Assembly: GCF_900107605.1 (NCBI RefSeq) | Contig: NZ_FNQJ01000005.1 | Coordinates: 1-64,000, forward strand | Direction: 5' to 3' | Source of the DNA: Acidovorax soli | GTDB lineage: Bacteria; Pseudomonadota; Gammaproteobacteria; Burkholderiales; Burkholderiaceae_C | Length of the DNA stretch: 64,000 nucleotides | Shown: piece after piece, positions 31,945 to 40,569 of the stretch | Layout of the letters: every line of letters begins with the position of its first letter | Position numbering within the stretch: the stretch's first letter is position 1 | Translations under genes and position numbers: made by a program | Notes under the pieces: model-generated | What the model was told of the DNA's origin: nothing | Database searches by the model: none | The model's input: only the letters and a program-made list of their open reading frames with translations

Positions 31945-33450
31945 TCAAAACCTCGGCAAATCCGGATGCCTGATCTGCCCCCCGCGCACCAGCATCTTCC
32001 CGTACTCCGCACACCGGTTCAGCGTGGGAATCACCTTGCCCGGGTTCAGCAACCCCGCCGGGTCAAACGCGTGCTTGAGCCCGAACATCTGCGCATTCTC
32101 GGCGGCAGAAAACTGCACGCACATGCTGTTGAGCTTTTCCACGCCCACGCCATGCTCGCCCGTCACGGTGCCGCCCATGGCCACGCTGGTTTCCAGGATG
32201 TCGGCGCCAAACAGCTCGCAGCGGTGCAGCTGGTCGGCATCGTTCGCATCGAACAGGATCAGCGGATGCAGATTGCCGTCGCCCGCGTGGAACACGTTGG
32301 CACAGCGCAGCTGGTATTTCTTCTCCATGGCCTGGATGGCCAGCAGGATGTCGGCCAGGCGCTTGCGCGGGATGGTCGAGTCCATGCACATGTAGTCGGG
32401 GCTGATGCGGCCGCTGGCGGGGAAGGCGTTCTTGCGGCCGCTCCAGAAGCGCAGGCGCTCGGCCTCGTCGCGGCTCACGCTGATGGCGGTGGCGCCCGCA
32501 GCGCGCAGCACTTCGCTCATGCGGCCGATTTCCTCTTCCACCTCTTCGGGCGTGCCGTCGCTTTCGCACAGCAGGATGGCTTCGGCCGTGAGGTCGTAGC
32601 CTGCGTGCACAAAGTCTTCCACGGCGGCGGTCATGGGCTTGTCCATCATCTCCAGGCCCGCAGGGATGATGCCGGCGGCGATCACGGCGGCCACCGCATC
32701 GCCCGCTTTGCGCACGTCGTCAAAGCTGGCCATGATGCAGCGCGCCAGCTGGGGTTTGGGGATCAGGCGCACCGTCACTTCGGTGGTCACGGCCAGCATG
32801 CCCTCGCTGCCGATCACCGCGGCCAGCAGGTCGTAGCCGGGGGCATCCAGCGCCTCGCTGCCAAATTCGACGGGCTCGCCCTCCACCGTGAAGCCTTTGA
32901 CCTTGAGTACGTTGTGCACCGTGAGGCCGTACTTCAGGCAGTGCACGCCGCCCGAGTTCTCGGCCACGTTGCCGCCGATGGTGCAGGCGATCTGGCTACT
33001 GGGGTCGGGGGCGTAGTAGAGGTTGTAGGGCGCAGCCGCCTCGCTGATGGCAAGGTTGCGCACGCCGCACTGCACCACGGCCGTGCGGCTTTCGGGGTTG
33101 ATGTCGAGGATGCGGTTGAACTTGGCCAGCGACATCGTCACGCCCAGGGCGTGCGGCATGGCGCCGCCCGACAGGCCCGTGCCCGCGCCGCGCGCCACCA
33201 CGGGCACCTGCAGCTGGTGGCACACCTGCAGCACGGCCTGCACCTCGTCATAGGTTTCGGGCAGGCACACCACCAGCGGGCGCTGGCGGTAGGCGGTGAG
33301 GCCGTCGCATTCGTAGGGTGTGGTGTCTTCGCTGTGCCAGAGCAGGGCGTGTGCGGGCACAACACGGCCCAGGGCCTGGACGACTTCGGTCTGGCGCGCG
33401 GCGCGCTCTGCAGGGGTGGGTGCCGCAGTGGTGGAAGAGGCGGTGTTCAT
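31945..33450 (-). CDS. FAD-linked oxidase (GlcD-type glycolate/D-lactate dehydrogenase)
   Basis: The 501-aa enzyme has the VAO-type FAD domain (VPVVARGAGTGLSGGAMP, then DPSSQIACTIGGNVAENSGG) and the C-terminal FAD-oxidase domain ending in the conserved NVFHAGDGNLHPLI and TGEHGVGVEK motifs. These are typical of GlcD and D-lactate dehydrogenases. No GlcE/GlcF partners are adjacent, so it may be a stand-alone D-2-hydroxyacid dehydrogenase. The ATG at 33450 (MNTASSTTAAPTPAERAARQ) is chosen; the frame runs open upstream into the repeat at 33529-33592 without homology. The LysR gene lies upstream on the same strand. Confidence 0.88.
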   Translation of the reverse strand: MNTASSTTAAPTPAERAARQTEVVQALGRVVPAHALLWHSEDTTPYECDGLTAYRQRPLVVCLPETYDEVQAVLQVCHQLQVPVVARGAGTGLSGGAMPHALGVTMSLAKFNRILDINPESRTAVVQCGVRNLAISEAAAPYNLYYAPDPSSQIACTIGGNVAENSGGVHCLKYGLTVHNVLKVKGFTVEGEPVEFGSEALDAPGYDLLAAVIGSEGMLAVTTEVTVRLIPKPQLARCIMASFDDVRKAGDAVAAVIAAGIIPAGLEMMDKPMTAAVEDFVHAGYDLTAEAILLCESDGTPEEVEEEIGRMSEVLRAAGATAISVSRDEAERLRFWSGRKNAFPASGRISPDYMCMDSTIPRKRLADILLAIQAMEKKYQLRCANVFHAGDGNLHPLILFDANDADQLHRCELFGADILETSVAMGGTVTGEHGVGVEKLNSMCVQFSAAENAQMFGLKHAFDPAGLLNPGKVIPTLNRCAEYGKMLVRGGQIRHPDLPRF

Positions 33451-33528
33451 GCTCGCCACTGTAGGGGATGGCGGGGTATCAGGGCGTGAGCTTTTCTGCA
33501 GGCGTTTGTGAAAAGCATCGGGTTGCTC

Positions 33529-33592
33529 ATTTATCAATAGCTGCTGGCGCTTATGAATGAAGCACCAGAGGCTTGTTTGGCTTGAAATTTGA
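33529..33592. repeat. Dispersed Comamonadaceae-type repeat, near-complete copy
   Basis: TTATCAATAGCTGCTGGCGC, then AGCACCAGAGGCTTGTTTGG and CTTGAAATTTGA. This copy shows the full layout: left CAATAGCTGCTGGCGCTT, a middle half-palindrome with CCAGAGG, and an AT-rich right end. It lies between glcD and the LysR gene and ends at the LysR stop codon. Confidence 0.65.
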
Positions 33593-34498
33593 TCAAGCCA
33601 TGGTTTTGCGCAGCCATTCGGCAAACGCCGCGCACTCCCACCGGTCCATGGTGCCGGTGCGCCAGCACAGGTAGTGCGCATGGGGGCTGGCGGTGTCGGT
33701 GGCGAACAGGCGCACCAGCGTGCCGTTTTCCAGCCAGGGGGCCCCGAGCTTGAGGCGCACCAATGCCACCCCCATGCCGGCGGCGGCGCCGTCGCACATC
33801 AGGCCGATGTCGTTGAACTGCGAGCCCTCGCTGGGTTCGGCCCAGTCGAGGCCGGTGGCGGCAAACCAGGTGCGCCAGGGCTCCAGGGGGCTGCGCAGCA
33901 GCGGCACGCCTTCGAGGTCTTCGGGGTGGTCGAACGGGCCGTGCTCGCGCACGAAGGCGGGCGAGGCCAGGGGCGTGACCACGTCCCGCGCTATCTCCGC
34001 GTGCTCGACATCGGCATAGTGGCCGGCGCCAAAGCGCACCATCAGGTCGGCGTCCTCGGCCACCACGTCGAGCAGCGGAATGGACACCTGCAGCGCCAGG
34101 TCGATCTCGGGGTAGGCCTCGGTGAACTGGCGCAGGCGCGGGATCAGGATGGCGCGCGCGAACGTCGGCGTGACGGCCAGCTTGAGCCGCCTGCGCCCTG
34201 GCGCGGTCGCCTGCCCCGGAAAGCGCTGCAGCGCTGTGAGCCCCTCGCGCACATGGGCGAGATAGGCGCTGCCCTCTGTGGTCAGCGAAAAATCGGCCCG
34301 GCCGAACAGCTGCGCGCCCAGGATCTGTTCGAGCTGCTTGACCCGGTGGCTCACGGCGCTGGGCGTCACGCACAACTCGTCGGCCGTCTGGGTCACGCTG
34401 CGCAGGCGTGCCAAGGCCTCGAAGGTCAGCAGGCACTGGATGGGCGGTATGCGCCGGGCTGCGCTGCTGAGGAAGGAGGACGGGGCGGTGGTGGCCAT
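33593..34498 (-). CDS. LysR-family transcriptional regulator (GcvA-like)
   Basis: The 301-aa regulator has an N-terminal winged helix (LLTFEALARLRSVTQTADELCVTPSAVSHRVKQLEQILG) and a LysR substrate-binding domain (LKLAVTPTFARAILIPRLRQF, then VVAEDADLMVRFGAGHY). The RRIPPIQCLLTFEA start and the substrate domain are typical of GcvA-like members. It lies on the same strand as glcD and purU; the effector and targets are unknown. purU ends 18 nt upstream of it, so the two could share a transcript. Confidence 0.88.
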   Translation of the reverse strand: MATTAPSSFLSSAARRIPPIQCLLTFEALARLRSVTQTADELCVTPSAVSHRVKQLEQILGAQLFGRADFSLTTEGSAYLAHVREGLTALQRFPGQATAPGRRRLKLAVTPTFARAILIPRLRQFTEAYPEIDLALQVSIPLLDVVAEDADLMVRFGAGHYADVEHAEIARDVVTPLASPAFVREHGPFDHPEDLEGVPLLRSPLEPWRTWFAATGLDWAEPSEGSQFNDIGLMCDGAAAGMGVALVRLKLGAPWLENGTLVRLFATDTASPHAHYLCWRTGTMDRWECAAFAEWLRKTMA

Positions 34499-34516
34499 CG
34501 GTGCTGGGCCGGCCGG

Positions 34517-35365
34517 TCAGCGGAAGATGACGGTCTTGTGGCCGTTCAGCAGCACCCGGTGCTCGCTGTGCCACTTCACGGCGCGGGCCAGTACCTGGCT
34601 TTCGGTATCGCGGCCCCGGGCGGTGAGGTCTTCCACCGTGTCGGTGTGATCGGCGCGGGCCACGTCCTGCTCGATGATCGGGCCTTCGTCCAGGTCGGCC
34701 GTCACATAGTGGGCGGTGGCGCCGATGAGTTTCACGCCCCGGTCATGCGCCTGGTAGTAAGGCTTGGCACCCTTGAAGCTGGGCAGGAAGCTGTGGTGGA
34801 TGTTGATGGCCCGACCCGTCAATTTTTGGCACAGGTCAAGAGAAAGTACCTGCATGTAACGCGCCAGAACCACCAGCTCGGCCCCTTCGGCCTCGATAAT
34901 CTCCAGCTGCCTGGCCTCGGCCTGGGGCTTGGTGGCGGCAGTCACCGGGATGTGGTGGAACGGCACGTTGTAGCTGGCCGCGAGCTGGTAGAAGTCGCGG
35001 TGGTTGCTGATGATGGCGCGGATATCGATGGGCAGCAGGCCACTCTTCCAGCGGAACAGCAGATCGTTGAGGCAATGGCCTTCCTTGCTGACCAGGAGCA
35101 CGGTTTTCATGGGCGTGGCCGTGGCATGCAGGGTCCAGCGCATCTGGTGGGGCTCTGCAAAGCTGGCCAGGCGCGCCTTGAGGGTGGCGTGGTCGTGCTG
35201 GTCGCAGGCGAACTGCACGCGCATGAAGAACAGGCCGGTGGCGTGGTCGTTGTACTGGGCGGCTTCTTCGATGTTGCCGCCGTGCTCCAGCAGGAAGCCC
35301 GAGACAGCATGCACCAGCCCCAGGCGATCGGGGCAGGACAGGGTAAGAATATAGGCGTTGGTCAT
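34517..35365 (-). CDS. purU: Formyltetrahydrofolate deformylase
   Basis: PurU hydrolyses 10-formyl-tetrahydrofolate to formate and tetrahydrofolate, balancing one-carbon units and glycine. The 282-aa protein has an N-terminal ACT domain (ILTLSCPDRLGLVHAVSGFL) and a C-terminal formyltransferase-like domain. The catalytic set is N, H and D in AINIHHSFLPSFKGAKPY and TADLDEGPIIEQD. The ATG at 35365 matches the family start. It is transcribed toward the LysR gene. An EAL-domain remnant lies upstream in the opposite orientation. Confidence 0.95.
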   Translation of the reverse strand: MTNAYILTLSCPDRLGLVHAVSGFLLEHGGNIEEAAQYNDHATGLFFMRVQFACDQHDHATLKARLASFAEPHQMRWTLHATATPMKTVLLVSKEGHCLNDLLFRWKSGLLPIDIRAIISNHRDFYQLAASYNVPFHHIPVTAATKPQAEARQLEIIEAEGAELVVLARYMQVLSLDLCQKLTGRAINIHHSFLPSFKGAKPYYQAHDRGVKLIGATAHYVTADLDEGPIIEQDVARADHTDTVEDLTARGRDTESQVLARAVKWHSEHRVLLNGHKTVIFR

Positions 35366-35416
35366 AGCCGCAACATTGTCGCAGCTAGGCCGGCAGGTGA
35401 TGGAAGAAAGCGATTC

Positions 35417-35580
35417 ATGCGCCATCCGGTGGGCATGGCGCTGGTGACCATGCGGCGTCTGCGCGAACTGGGCCTGCGGGTGCTGGTCGAGGGCGCCGAA
35501 ACGGCCGAGCAGCTGGCATTTTTGCGCGAGCGCGGCGGCGAGGCCGACGGCTTTTCCGGCCGGCGAGCCGGTGCGGGCTA
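35417..35580 (+). pseudogene. Remnant of an EAL-domain (c-di-GMP phosphodiesterase) gene
   Basis: In the 212-nt gap between purU and the ChaN-like gene, one plus-strand frame reads MRRLRELGLRVLVEGAETAE, then QLAFLRERGGEADGF. This matches the end of EAL domains, where LG..VVAEGVET.EQL.FL...G is conserved, but there is no EAL, NDD or DDFG motif upstream. The end is altered: GFSGRRAGAGYFCG instead of GY.F.RP. It is therefore a small fragment left from a lost gene. Confidence 0.6.
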
Positions 35581-36402
35581 CTTCTGCGGACGCAACACGG
35601 CGCATGCGTCCTGCGGCGGCAGCGGCGCGGTGGTGATGGCGATGTCTACTCCTGTTTTTGGAGCTGCTAGCGCCGGACCCGTATGCGCTGATAGCACTTG
35701 GGATGTCAAACTGCCCGGCCAGTGGGTGGGAATGCCCCGGTGGCGCAGCACATGCTCGCCGCCGGCCACCAGCAGCACGGTCTGGCCTGGGCGCACCGCC
35801 TCCTGTGCCGTGCGGGCCAGGCTGGCGTCGCGCGCGATCTGGATGCGGGCCATGGCAGGCAGGCGCGCGGCGGGCAGCAGGCCGCAATGGCCGTCCTGCA
35901 GCGCATCGAGCAGTTGCTGGCGGGCGGTGGCAGACAGGTGGTTGTCCCAGCGGGTTTCCTGCATGGCCGCGGCCATTGCGCTGCGCGGCAGGTTGCCCCC
36001 CAGCACGGGCACTCCGGCACGCACGGCGGCCATGACCACGGGGCCATAGGTGGACCAGGGCCAAGCGGCGTCGTGCCACTGCAGGGCCGCCTGTACTTTC
36101 TCTTCGGTGGCATCCTGCGGCAGCGCCGCGGTGCTGTGGCCGCGCTCGGCCATTTCCAGCACCAGGGCCGCCAGCCGGCCGCGCGTTGCCAGCCACAGCA
36201 CCGTGTCGCGCTGCAGTCGCTGGTGGTCGGGGGCGTCATGCTGCTCGCCGAGCAGCAGTATGTCGGTGGGCGCGGCGCCTTCCAGCGGCGCCGGCCACAA
36301 GGCGCCAGGCACCACGGCAGGGGAACTGGCGCAGCCGGCGAGGGCCAGGGCGGCGAAAGCGGCTCCCAGAGGCCGAAAAAAGCGGGAAAACGTGGACGGC
36401 AT
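35578..36402 (-). CDS. ChaN-family haem-binding-type lipoprotein
   Basis: The 274-aa lipoprotein has a signal peptide ending in the lipobox LAGC (MPSTFSRFFRPLG.. to ALALAGC). The body has TDILLLGEQHDAPDHQRLQ, ALVLEMAERG and a GGEHVLRHRGIPTHW end, which match the ChaN/DUF399 family of haem-binding, iron-regulated lipoproteins. The final 25 residues (PALAAPKTGVDIAI..) are encoded partly by a copy of the dispersed repeat (35650-35700), so the original C-terminus may have been replaced. It diverges from narX across 72 nt that contain an FNR-type box. Confidence 0.8.
   Translation of the reverse strand: MPSTFSRFFRPLGAAFAALALAGCASSPAVVPGALWPAPLEGAAPTDILLLGEQHDAPDHQRLQRDTVLWLATRGRLAALVLEMAERGHSTAALPQDATEEKVQAALQWHDAAWPWSTYGPVVMAAVRAGVPVLGGNLPRSAMAAAMQETRWDNHLSATARQQLLDALQDGHCGLLPAARLPAMARIQIARDASLARTAQEAVRPGQTVLLVAGGEHVLRHRGIPTHWPGSLTSQVLSAHTGPALAAPKTGVDIAITTAPLPPQDACAVLRPQK
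35650..35700 (-). repeat. Dispersed repeat copy at the 3' end of the ChaN-like gene
   Basis: GGAGCTGCTAGCGCCGG, then CGCTGATAGCACTTGGG. The core AGCTGCTAGCGC is exact. It is translated as part of the last 40 codons of the lipoprotein. Confidence 0.5.
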
Positions 36403-36426
36403 GGCGCCATGCTACGCATCTTCAAC

Positions 36427-36440
36427 TTGATTTACGTCAA
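36427..36440 (+). promoter_or_regulatory. FNR/Anr-type box upstream of narX
   Basis: TTGAT-TTAC-GTCAA matches the FNR/Anr consensus TTGAT-N4-ATCAA at 9 of 10 positions. Its centre (36433.5) is exactly 41.5 nt upstream of the A of the narX ATG, the class II activation distance if transcription starts at that A. Oxygen-responsive activation of narXL, and perhaps of the divergent ChaN-like gene, is inferred. Confidence 0.75.
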
Positions 36441-36462
36441 GACAAGACCTGCCCACCCTTCC

Positions 36463-36468
36463 TACACT
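36463..36468 (+). promoter_or_regulatory. Candidate -10 element of narX
   Basis: TACACT matches TATAAT at 4 of 6 positions. It occupies -12 to -7 if transcription starts at 36475, the first base of narX, in register with the FNR-type box at -41.5. No Shine-Dalgarno sequence lies before the ATG. Confidence 0.5.
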
Positions 36469-36474
36469 GCGCCT

Positions 36475-38391
36475 ATGCGCACCAAGTCCCCGCTGACCTT
36501 CAAACTGCTGGCCATGGGCGGGGGCTTTCTGCTGGTGGCCCTGGCTTCCATTGGCTTGACGCTGTGGGTGACCTGGAAACTCGAAGGCGGCGCGGCGGCC
36601 GTCAACGAGGCCGGGCGCCTGCGCATGAACATGCTGCGCATGGTGCTGGTGCAGCAGACGGCGTCCCCCGAAGAGGTGCAAAGGCATGCGCGGCAGTTCG
36701 ACGCCAGCCTGGAGTTGCTGCGCACGGGCGATCCCTCGCGCCCCCTGTTCGTGCCCTGGGGGGATGACACGCGGACACGCTTTGAACGCATCCGCAACAC
36801 CTGGTTGGGCTTGCGCACCGAGTGGTCCCTGGGTTTGCCGCCGGACCGTGCCCGGTCCCTGGCCCAGGCCGACCGCTTTGTGCAGCAGGTGGACGGTTTC
36901 GTCGAGGCCATAGAAGTCCAGATCGCGGGCTGGACGGCCGCGTTGCATGTCTTTCAGCTCTTCATGATGGCCGTGGCGATTGCCGCAGCGGTGACCTTCA
37001 TGGCGGTGAGCTATCTGTTGGTGATCAACCCGCTGGCGCAATTGCAGCAGGCGCTGGGGCGCTTGCGCCAGGGTGAGTGGGGAGTGCGGCTACCCCTGGG
37101 GGAAGAGGACGAATTTGGCCAGCTTTCGGCGGGCTTCAACCTGATGGCCCATGCCTTGCAGGTCTCGCACGAGGACCTCGAGCAAAAGGTGCGCGAGAAG
37201 ACCGCCAGCATCGCCGTGCAGAACCAGCGCCTGGCGGCGCTTTATGAGGTGAGCGCGCTGGCTTCCACGGCGACCGCTCTGGAAGCGCTGGCGCAAGGCT
37301 TTGTGCAGCAGATCCGCCGGGTGGCGGGCGCCGATGCAGCCGCAGTGCGCTGGTCCGACGAGGCCAACGAGCGCTATGTGCTGCTGGCCGGCGACGGCAT
37401 GCCGCACGCCATGACCGAAAAGGAACATTGTCTGCACACGGGCACTTGCATGTGCGGCCAGCCGCAGAACCAGGCCTATACCCGTGTCATACCGATCGTT
37501 GCATCCACCCCGCTGGTGTTTCCACATTGCCGCGATGCCGGCTACCAGACCCTGGTGGCCATACCGGTACAGATGCAGCAGCGGGTGCTCGGCGAGGTCA
37601 ATCTGTTTTTCCGACCGTCGGTGGCGCTGACGGATGAAGTGCGTGATCTTCTGGAAGCCATGACGCGCCATCTGGCCAGCGCCATGGAGGGCTTGCGCGC
37701 CACTGCCCTGGAGCGCGAGGCCGCCGTGGCGCAGGAGCGCAGCCTGCTGGCGCGCGAGCTGCACGACTCGATTGCCCAGTCGCTGGCTTTCCTCAAGATC
37801 CAGACGCAGCTGTTGCGCGATGCCGTGGCCAAGGGCGATATCGTGGCGCGGGACCGCAGCATGGGCGAGCTCGATGTGGGCGTGCGCGAGTGCTATGCCG
37901 ATGTGCGCGAATTGCTGGTGCACTTTCGCACACGTACCAGCGAAGAAGACATCGAGACGGCACTGCGCTCGACCCTTTCCAAGTTCGAGCACCAGACCGG
38001 CATCGCCACTGCGCTCACCATGGCGGGCCACGGCCTGCCCCTGCCGCCCGATGTGCAGATCCAGGTCCTGCACATGGTGCAGGAAGCCCTGTCGAACGTG
38101 CGCAAGCACGCGGGCGCGACCCGGGTGGAGTTGCGCGTGCAACGGCATCCCCGCTGGCGCTTCGAAGTGCAGGACAACGGGGTGGGGTTTGATGTTCGGG
38201 CGGTGCCGCCCGACTCCATGCATGTCGGTCTGGGCATCATGCGCGAGCGCGCGCAGCGCATTGGCGCGGCGGTGCAGGTCGATTCGTCTTCCGGTGCGGG
38301 CACGCGCGTGTGCATCGAGCTTCCCACCCTGTCCGCAGCGCAGGAGCCGCGCGAGCCGCCCATGCTGCCTGTTGCCCGTTTCGTTCATTGA
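36475..38391 (+). CDS. narX: Nitrate/nitrite sensor histidine kinase NarX
   Basis: NarX senses nitrate in the periplasm and phosphorylates NarL. The 638-aa protein has two membrane helices (about residues 14-36 and 157-182) around a periplasmic domain with the P-box AAVNEAGRLRMNMLRMVL, the nitrate-binding signature. A HAMP linker, a Cys-containing GAF-like region (CLHTGTCMCGQ) and a HisKA_3 domain with H430 in ARELHDSIAQSLAFLKIQ follow. A HATPase domain (QEALSNVRKHA, DNGVGFD) ends it. The ATG at 36475 puts the first helix at the N-terminus. The TGA overlaps the narL ATG by one base. Transcription is probably FNR-dependent. Confidence 0.93.
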   Translation: MRTKSPLTFKLLAMGGGFLLVALASIGLTLWVTWKLEGGAAAVNEAGRLRMNMLRMVLVQQTASPEEVQRHARQFDASLELLRTGDPSRPLFVPWGDDTRTRFERIRNTWLGLRTEWSLGLPPDRARSLAQADRFVQQVDGFVEAIEVQIAGWTAALHVFQLFMMAVAIAAAVTFMAVSYLLVINPLAQLQQALGRLRQGEWGVRLPLGEEDEFGQLSAGFNLMAHALQVSHEDLEQKVREKTASIAVQNQRLAALYEVSALASTATALEALAQGFVQQIRRVAGADAAAVRWSDEANERYVLLAGDGMPHAMTEKEHCLHTGTCMCGQPQNQAYTRVIPIVASTPLVFPHCRDAGYQTLVAIPVQMQQRVLGEVNLFFRPSVALTDEVRDLLEAMTRHLASAMEGLRATALEREAAVAQERSLLARELHDSIAQSLAFLKIQTQLLRDAVAKGDIVARDRSMGELDVGVRECYADVRELLVHFRTRTSEEDIETALRSTLSKFEHQTGIATALTMAGHGLPLPPDVQIQVLHMVQEALSNVRKHAGATRVELRVQRHPRWRFEVQDNGVGFDVRAVPPDSMHVGLGIMRERAQRIGAAVQVDSSSGAGTRVCIELPTLSAAQEPREPPMLPVARFVH

Positions 38392-39092
38392 TGCCTATGC
38401 CAAATCTGCCGCCCGTGACCTTGCTCGTCGTGGACGACCACAACCTGTTTCGCCGGGGCTTGGTGGCCTTGCTGGGGCAGGACCCGCGCCTGCAGGTGGT
38501 GGGCGAGGCGGGCGATGCCGCGCAGGCGATGCGCCTGGCCCCCGCCCTGCGCCCGGACGTGATCCTGCTCGACAACCATTTGCCCGGGGTGACGGGGGTG
38601 GATGCCATCCAGGGGCTGCGTGAAGTGTCTCCGGCCTCCCGCGTGCTCATGCTCACCGTGAGCGAAGATTCACAGGATCTGGCCACCGCGCTGCGCAACG
38701 GTGCGCAGGGGTATCTGCTCAAGACCATCGACGGCGATCTGCTGGCGCAGGCCATTCACCGCGCTGCCGCCGGCGAGCCCGTGGTCAGCCCCGAGTTGAT
38801 GGGCAAGCTGGTGGCTGCTTTCCAGTCGCAGGGGGCGCCAGAGGCGAACGACGCCCTTGCGGCGTCGACTTCCGACAAGGCGTCGGCGGTGGCGCCGCAG
38901 GGCACGCCTCTTTCTCCGCGCGAGGAAGACGTGCTGCGCGAGATTGCACGGGGCTCCAGCAACAAGGAAATCGCCCGGGCGCTGGATATTGCCGAAACCA
39001 CCGTCAAGATCCATGTGCAGCACATTCTGCGCAAACTGGGACTGAGCTCGCGCGTGCAGGCCGCCGTGTACGCCTCTGACCGCCAGCGGTAG
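38391..39092 (+). CDS. narL: Nitrate response regulator NarL
   Basis: The 233-aa regulator has a receiver domain (LLVVDDHNLFRRGL, phospho-acceptor D61 in VILLDNHLPG, K in GYLLKTIDG) and a LuxR-type helix-turn-helix at the end (LSPREEDVLREIARGSSNKEIAR..TVKIHVQHILRKLGLSSR). It is the partner of NarX and normally activates nar genes at TACYYMT heptamers. The first ATG overlaps the narX stop (TGATG); a second ATG at 38397 is equally possible. The 163-nt gap to narK1 follows. Confidence 0.93.
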   Translation: MPMPNLPPVTLLVVDDHNLFRRGLVALLGQDPRLQVVGEAGDAAQAMRLAPALRPDVILLDNHLPGVTGVDAIQGLREVSPASRVLMLTVSEDSQDLATALRNGAQGYLLKTIDGDLLAQAIHRAAAGEPVVSPELMGKLVAAFQSQGAPEANDALAASTSDKASAVAPQGTPLSPREEDVLREIARGSSNKEIARALDIAETTVKIHVQHILRKLGLSSRVQAAVYASDRQR

Positions 39093-39255
39093 CGCGCAAG
39101 CCCCGACATCCCTGTTTCAGGGGACTAGTCCTTTCGAACGATGGGGTGGCGCTCCCATCATCCTTTTGCCGTGCTGACCCGTCCTGAAGAGGGATAGGCA
39201 AAACCCTGCCTTCGCGGGACCATGCATGCCATACAGAAAACAGAGGGAACAACCC
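39093..39255 (+). promoter_or_regulatory. narL-narK1 intergenic region (candidate nar promoter)
   Basis: The 163-nt gap has a small hairpin CCCTG/CAGGG (39110-39122) and, overlapping it, the palindrome GGACTAGTCC (39122-39131). An ATGGG/CCCAT inverted repeat sits near 39140-39157. I see no FNR-type box and no clear 7-2-7 NarL site. GAGGGA (39243-39248) is the narK1 ribosome binding site. The nar operon promoter is expected here, but I cannot define it. Confidence 0.4.
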
Positions 39256-40548
39256 ATGGCAAATGCAGCGTTTTCGGCGGGCGACAGTCCGCAACGCACC
39301 CGGCAGGCTTGGTCCGTGCTCTTGGTCAGCACGCTCGCCTTCACCGTCTGTTTCATGGTGTGGATGATGTTCGGGGTGATCGGCATTCCCATCAAGAAAA
39401 TGCTGAACCTGAGCGCCACGCAGTTCGGCCTGCTCACGGCCATGCCGGTGCTTACCGGCTCGCTGGTGCGCGTGCCGCTGGGCATCTGGACCGACCGGTT
39501 TGGCGGGCGGATCGTGATGGCCGCGCTCATGGCAATAACGGTGCCGGCCATCTGGCTCATGAGCTATGCCACCGAGTACTGGCATTTCCTCACGATCGGC
39601 CTGTTTGTGGGCCTGGCGGGCGGCTCGTTCTCGGTGGGCACGCCCTATGTGGCGCGCTGGTTTCCCAGGAATCGGCAGGGCACGGCGATGGGGGTGTATG
39701 GTGCGGGCAATTCCGGTGCGGCCGTGAACAAGTTCGTGGCCCCGGTGCTGCTGGTGGCGTTTGGCTGGGCCATGGTGCCGCAGGTGTACGCCGCCATCAT
39801 GCTCGGCACCTTGGTGCTGTTCTGGCTGTTCAGCTACAGCGACCCGGCCCACCTGGTGCCCAGCAACGTCAAGTTCACCGACCAGCTCAGGGCGCTGAAG
39901 GACCCCAAGGTCATCAAGTACTGCCAGTACTACAGCATCGTGTTTGGCGGCTATGTGGCGCTGTCGCTGTGGATGGTGCAGTACTACGTGGGTGAATACG
40001 GCCTGGACATCCGCGTGGCAGCGCTGCTGGCGGCCTGCTTCTCGCTGCCGGGCGGTGTGCTGCGCGCCATTGGCGGTGTGCTCAGTGACAAGTACGGTGC
40101 CCACAGCGTCACCTGGTGGGTGATGTGGGTGAGCTGGATCTGCCTGTTCCTGCTGAGCTATCCGCAGACCGATTTCACCATCCTCACGGTCAATGGGCCC
40201 ACCACGTTCCACCTCGGCCTGAACGTCTATGCGTTCACGGCGCTGATGGGGGTGCTGGGCGTGGCGTTCGCCTTCGGCAAGGCCAGCGTCTTCAAGTACA
40301 TCAGCGACGACTATCCGAAAAACATCGGTGCCATCAGCGGCATTGTGGGGCTGGCGGGTGGCCTTGGTGGCTTCGTCCTGCCCATCATGTTCGGCGCTCT
40401 GATGGACTTCACCGGCGTCCGCTCCAGTGCGTTCATGCTGATGTATGGCGTGGTCTGGGTCTCGCTGATCTGGATGTATTTCACCGAAGTGCGCCGCACC
40501 CCCGTCATGGGCTCGCAGGACGCCGCCGCACCTGCGGCTGCCCGCTGA
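39256..40548 (+). CDS. narK1: Nitrate/proton symporter-type transporter NarK1
   Basis: The 430-aa major facilitator has 12 predicted helices. It carries the nitrate signature regions GLAGGSFSVGTPYVARWFPRNRQGTAMG and GIVGLAGGLGGFVLP, and an Arg in helix 2 (VRVPLGIWTDRFGGR). The NarK1 type is thought to bring nitrate in with protons at the start of nitrate respiration. The ATG at 39256 (MANAAFSAGD) follows GAGGGA. narK2 follows after 21 nt and the nar structural genes after that, so these form one operon. Confidence 0.93.
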   Translation: MANAAFSAGDSPQRTRQAWSVLLVSTLAFTVCFMVWMMFGVIGIPIKKMLNLSATQFGLLTAMPVLTGSLVRVPLGIWTDRFGGRIVMAALMAITVPAIWLMSYATEYWHFLTIGLFVGLAGGSFSVGTPYVARWFPRNRQGTAMGVYGAGNSGAAVNKFVAPVLLVAFGWAMVPQVYAAIMLGTLVLFWLFSYSDPAHLVPSNVKFTDQLRALKDPKVIKYCQYYSIVFGGYVALSLWMVQYYVGEYGLDIRVAALLAACFSLPGGVLRAIGGVLSDKYGAHSVTWWVMWVSWICLFLLSYPQTDFTILTVNGPTTFHLGLNVYAFTALMGVLGVAFAFGKASVFKYISDDYPKNIGAISGIVGLAGGLGGFVLPIMFGALMDFTGVRSSAFMLMYGVVWVSLIWMYFTEVRRTPVMGSQDAAAPAAAR

Positions 40549-40569
40549 TTTATCTCAAGGAACCTCACC

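Noticed and set aside
33674-36049. A 791-codon plus-strand frame across the LysR, purU and ChaN-like genes
   Set aside because: Most of it is antisense to three well-supported genes. Only the short EAL-like part at 35417-35580 falls in a gap and was kept as a remnant.
39226-39255. A longer start for narK1 at 39226
   Set aside because: It adds ten residues upstream of the normal N-terminus, and the ribosome binding site GAGGGA lies between the two starts.
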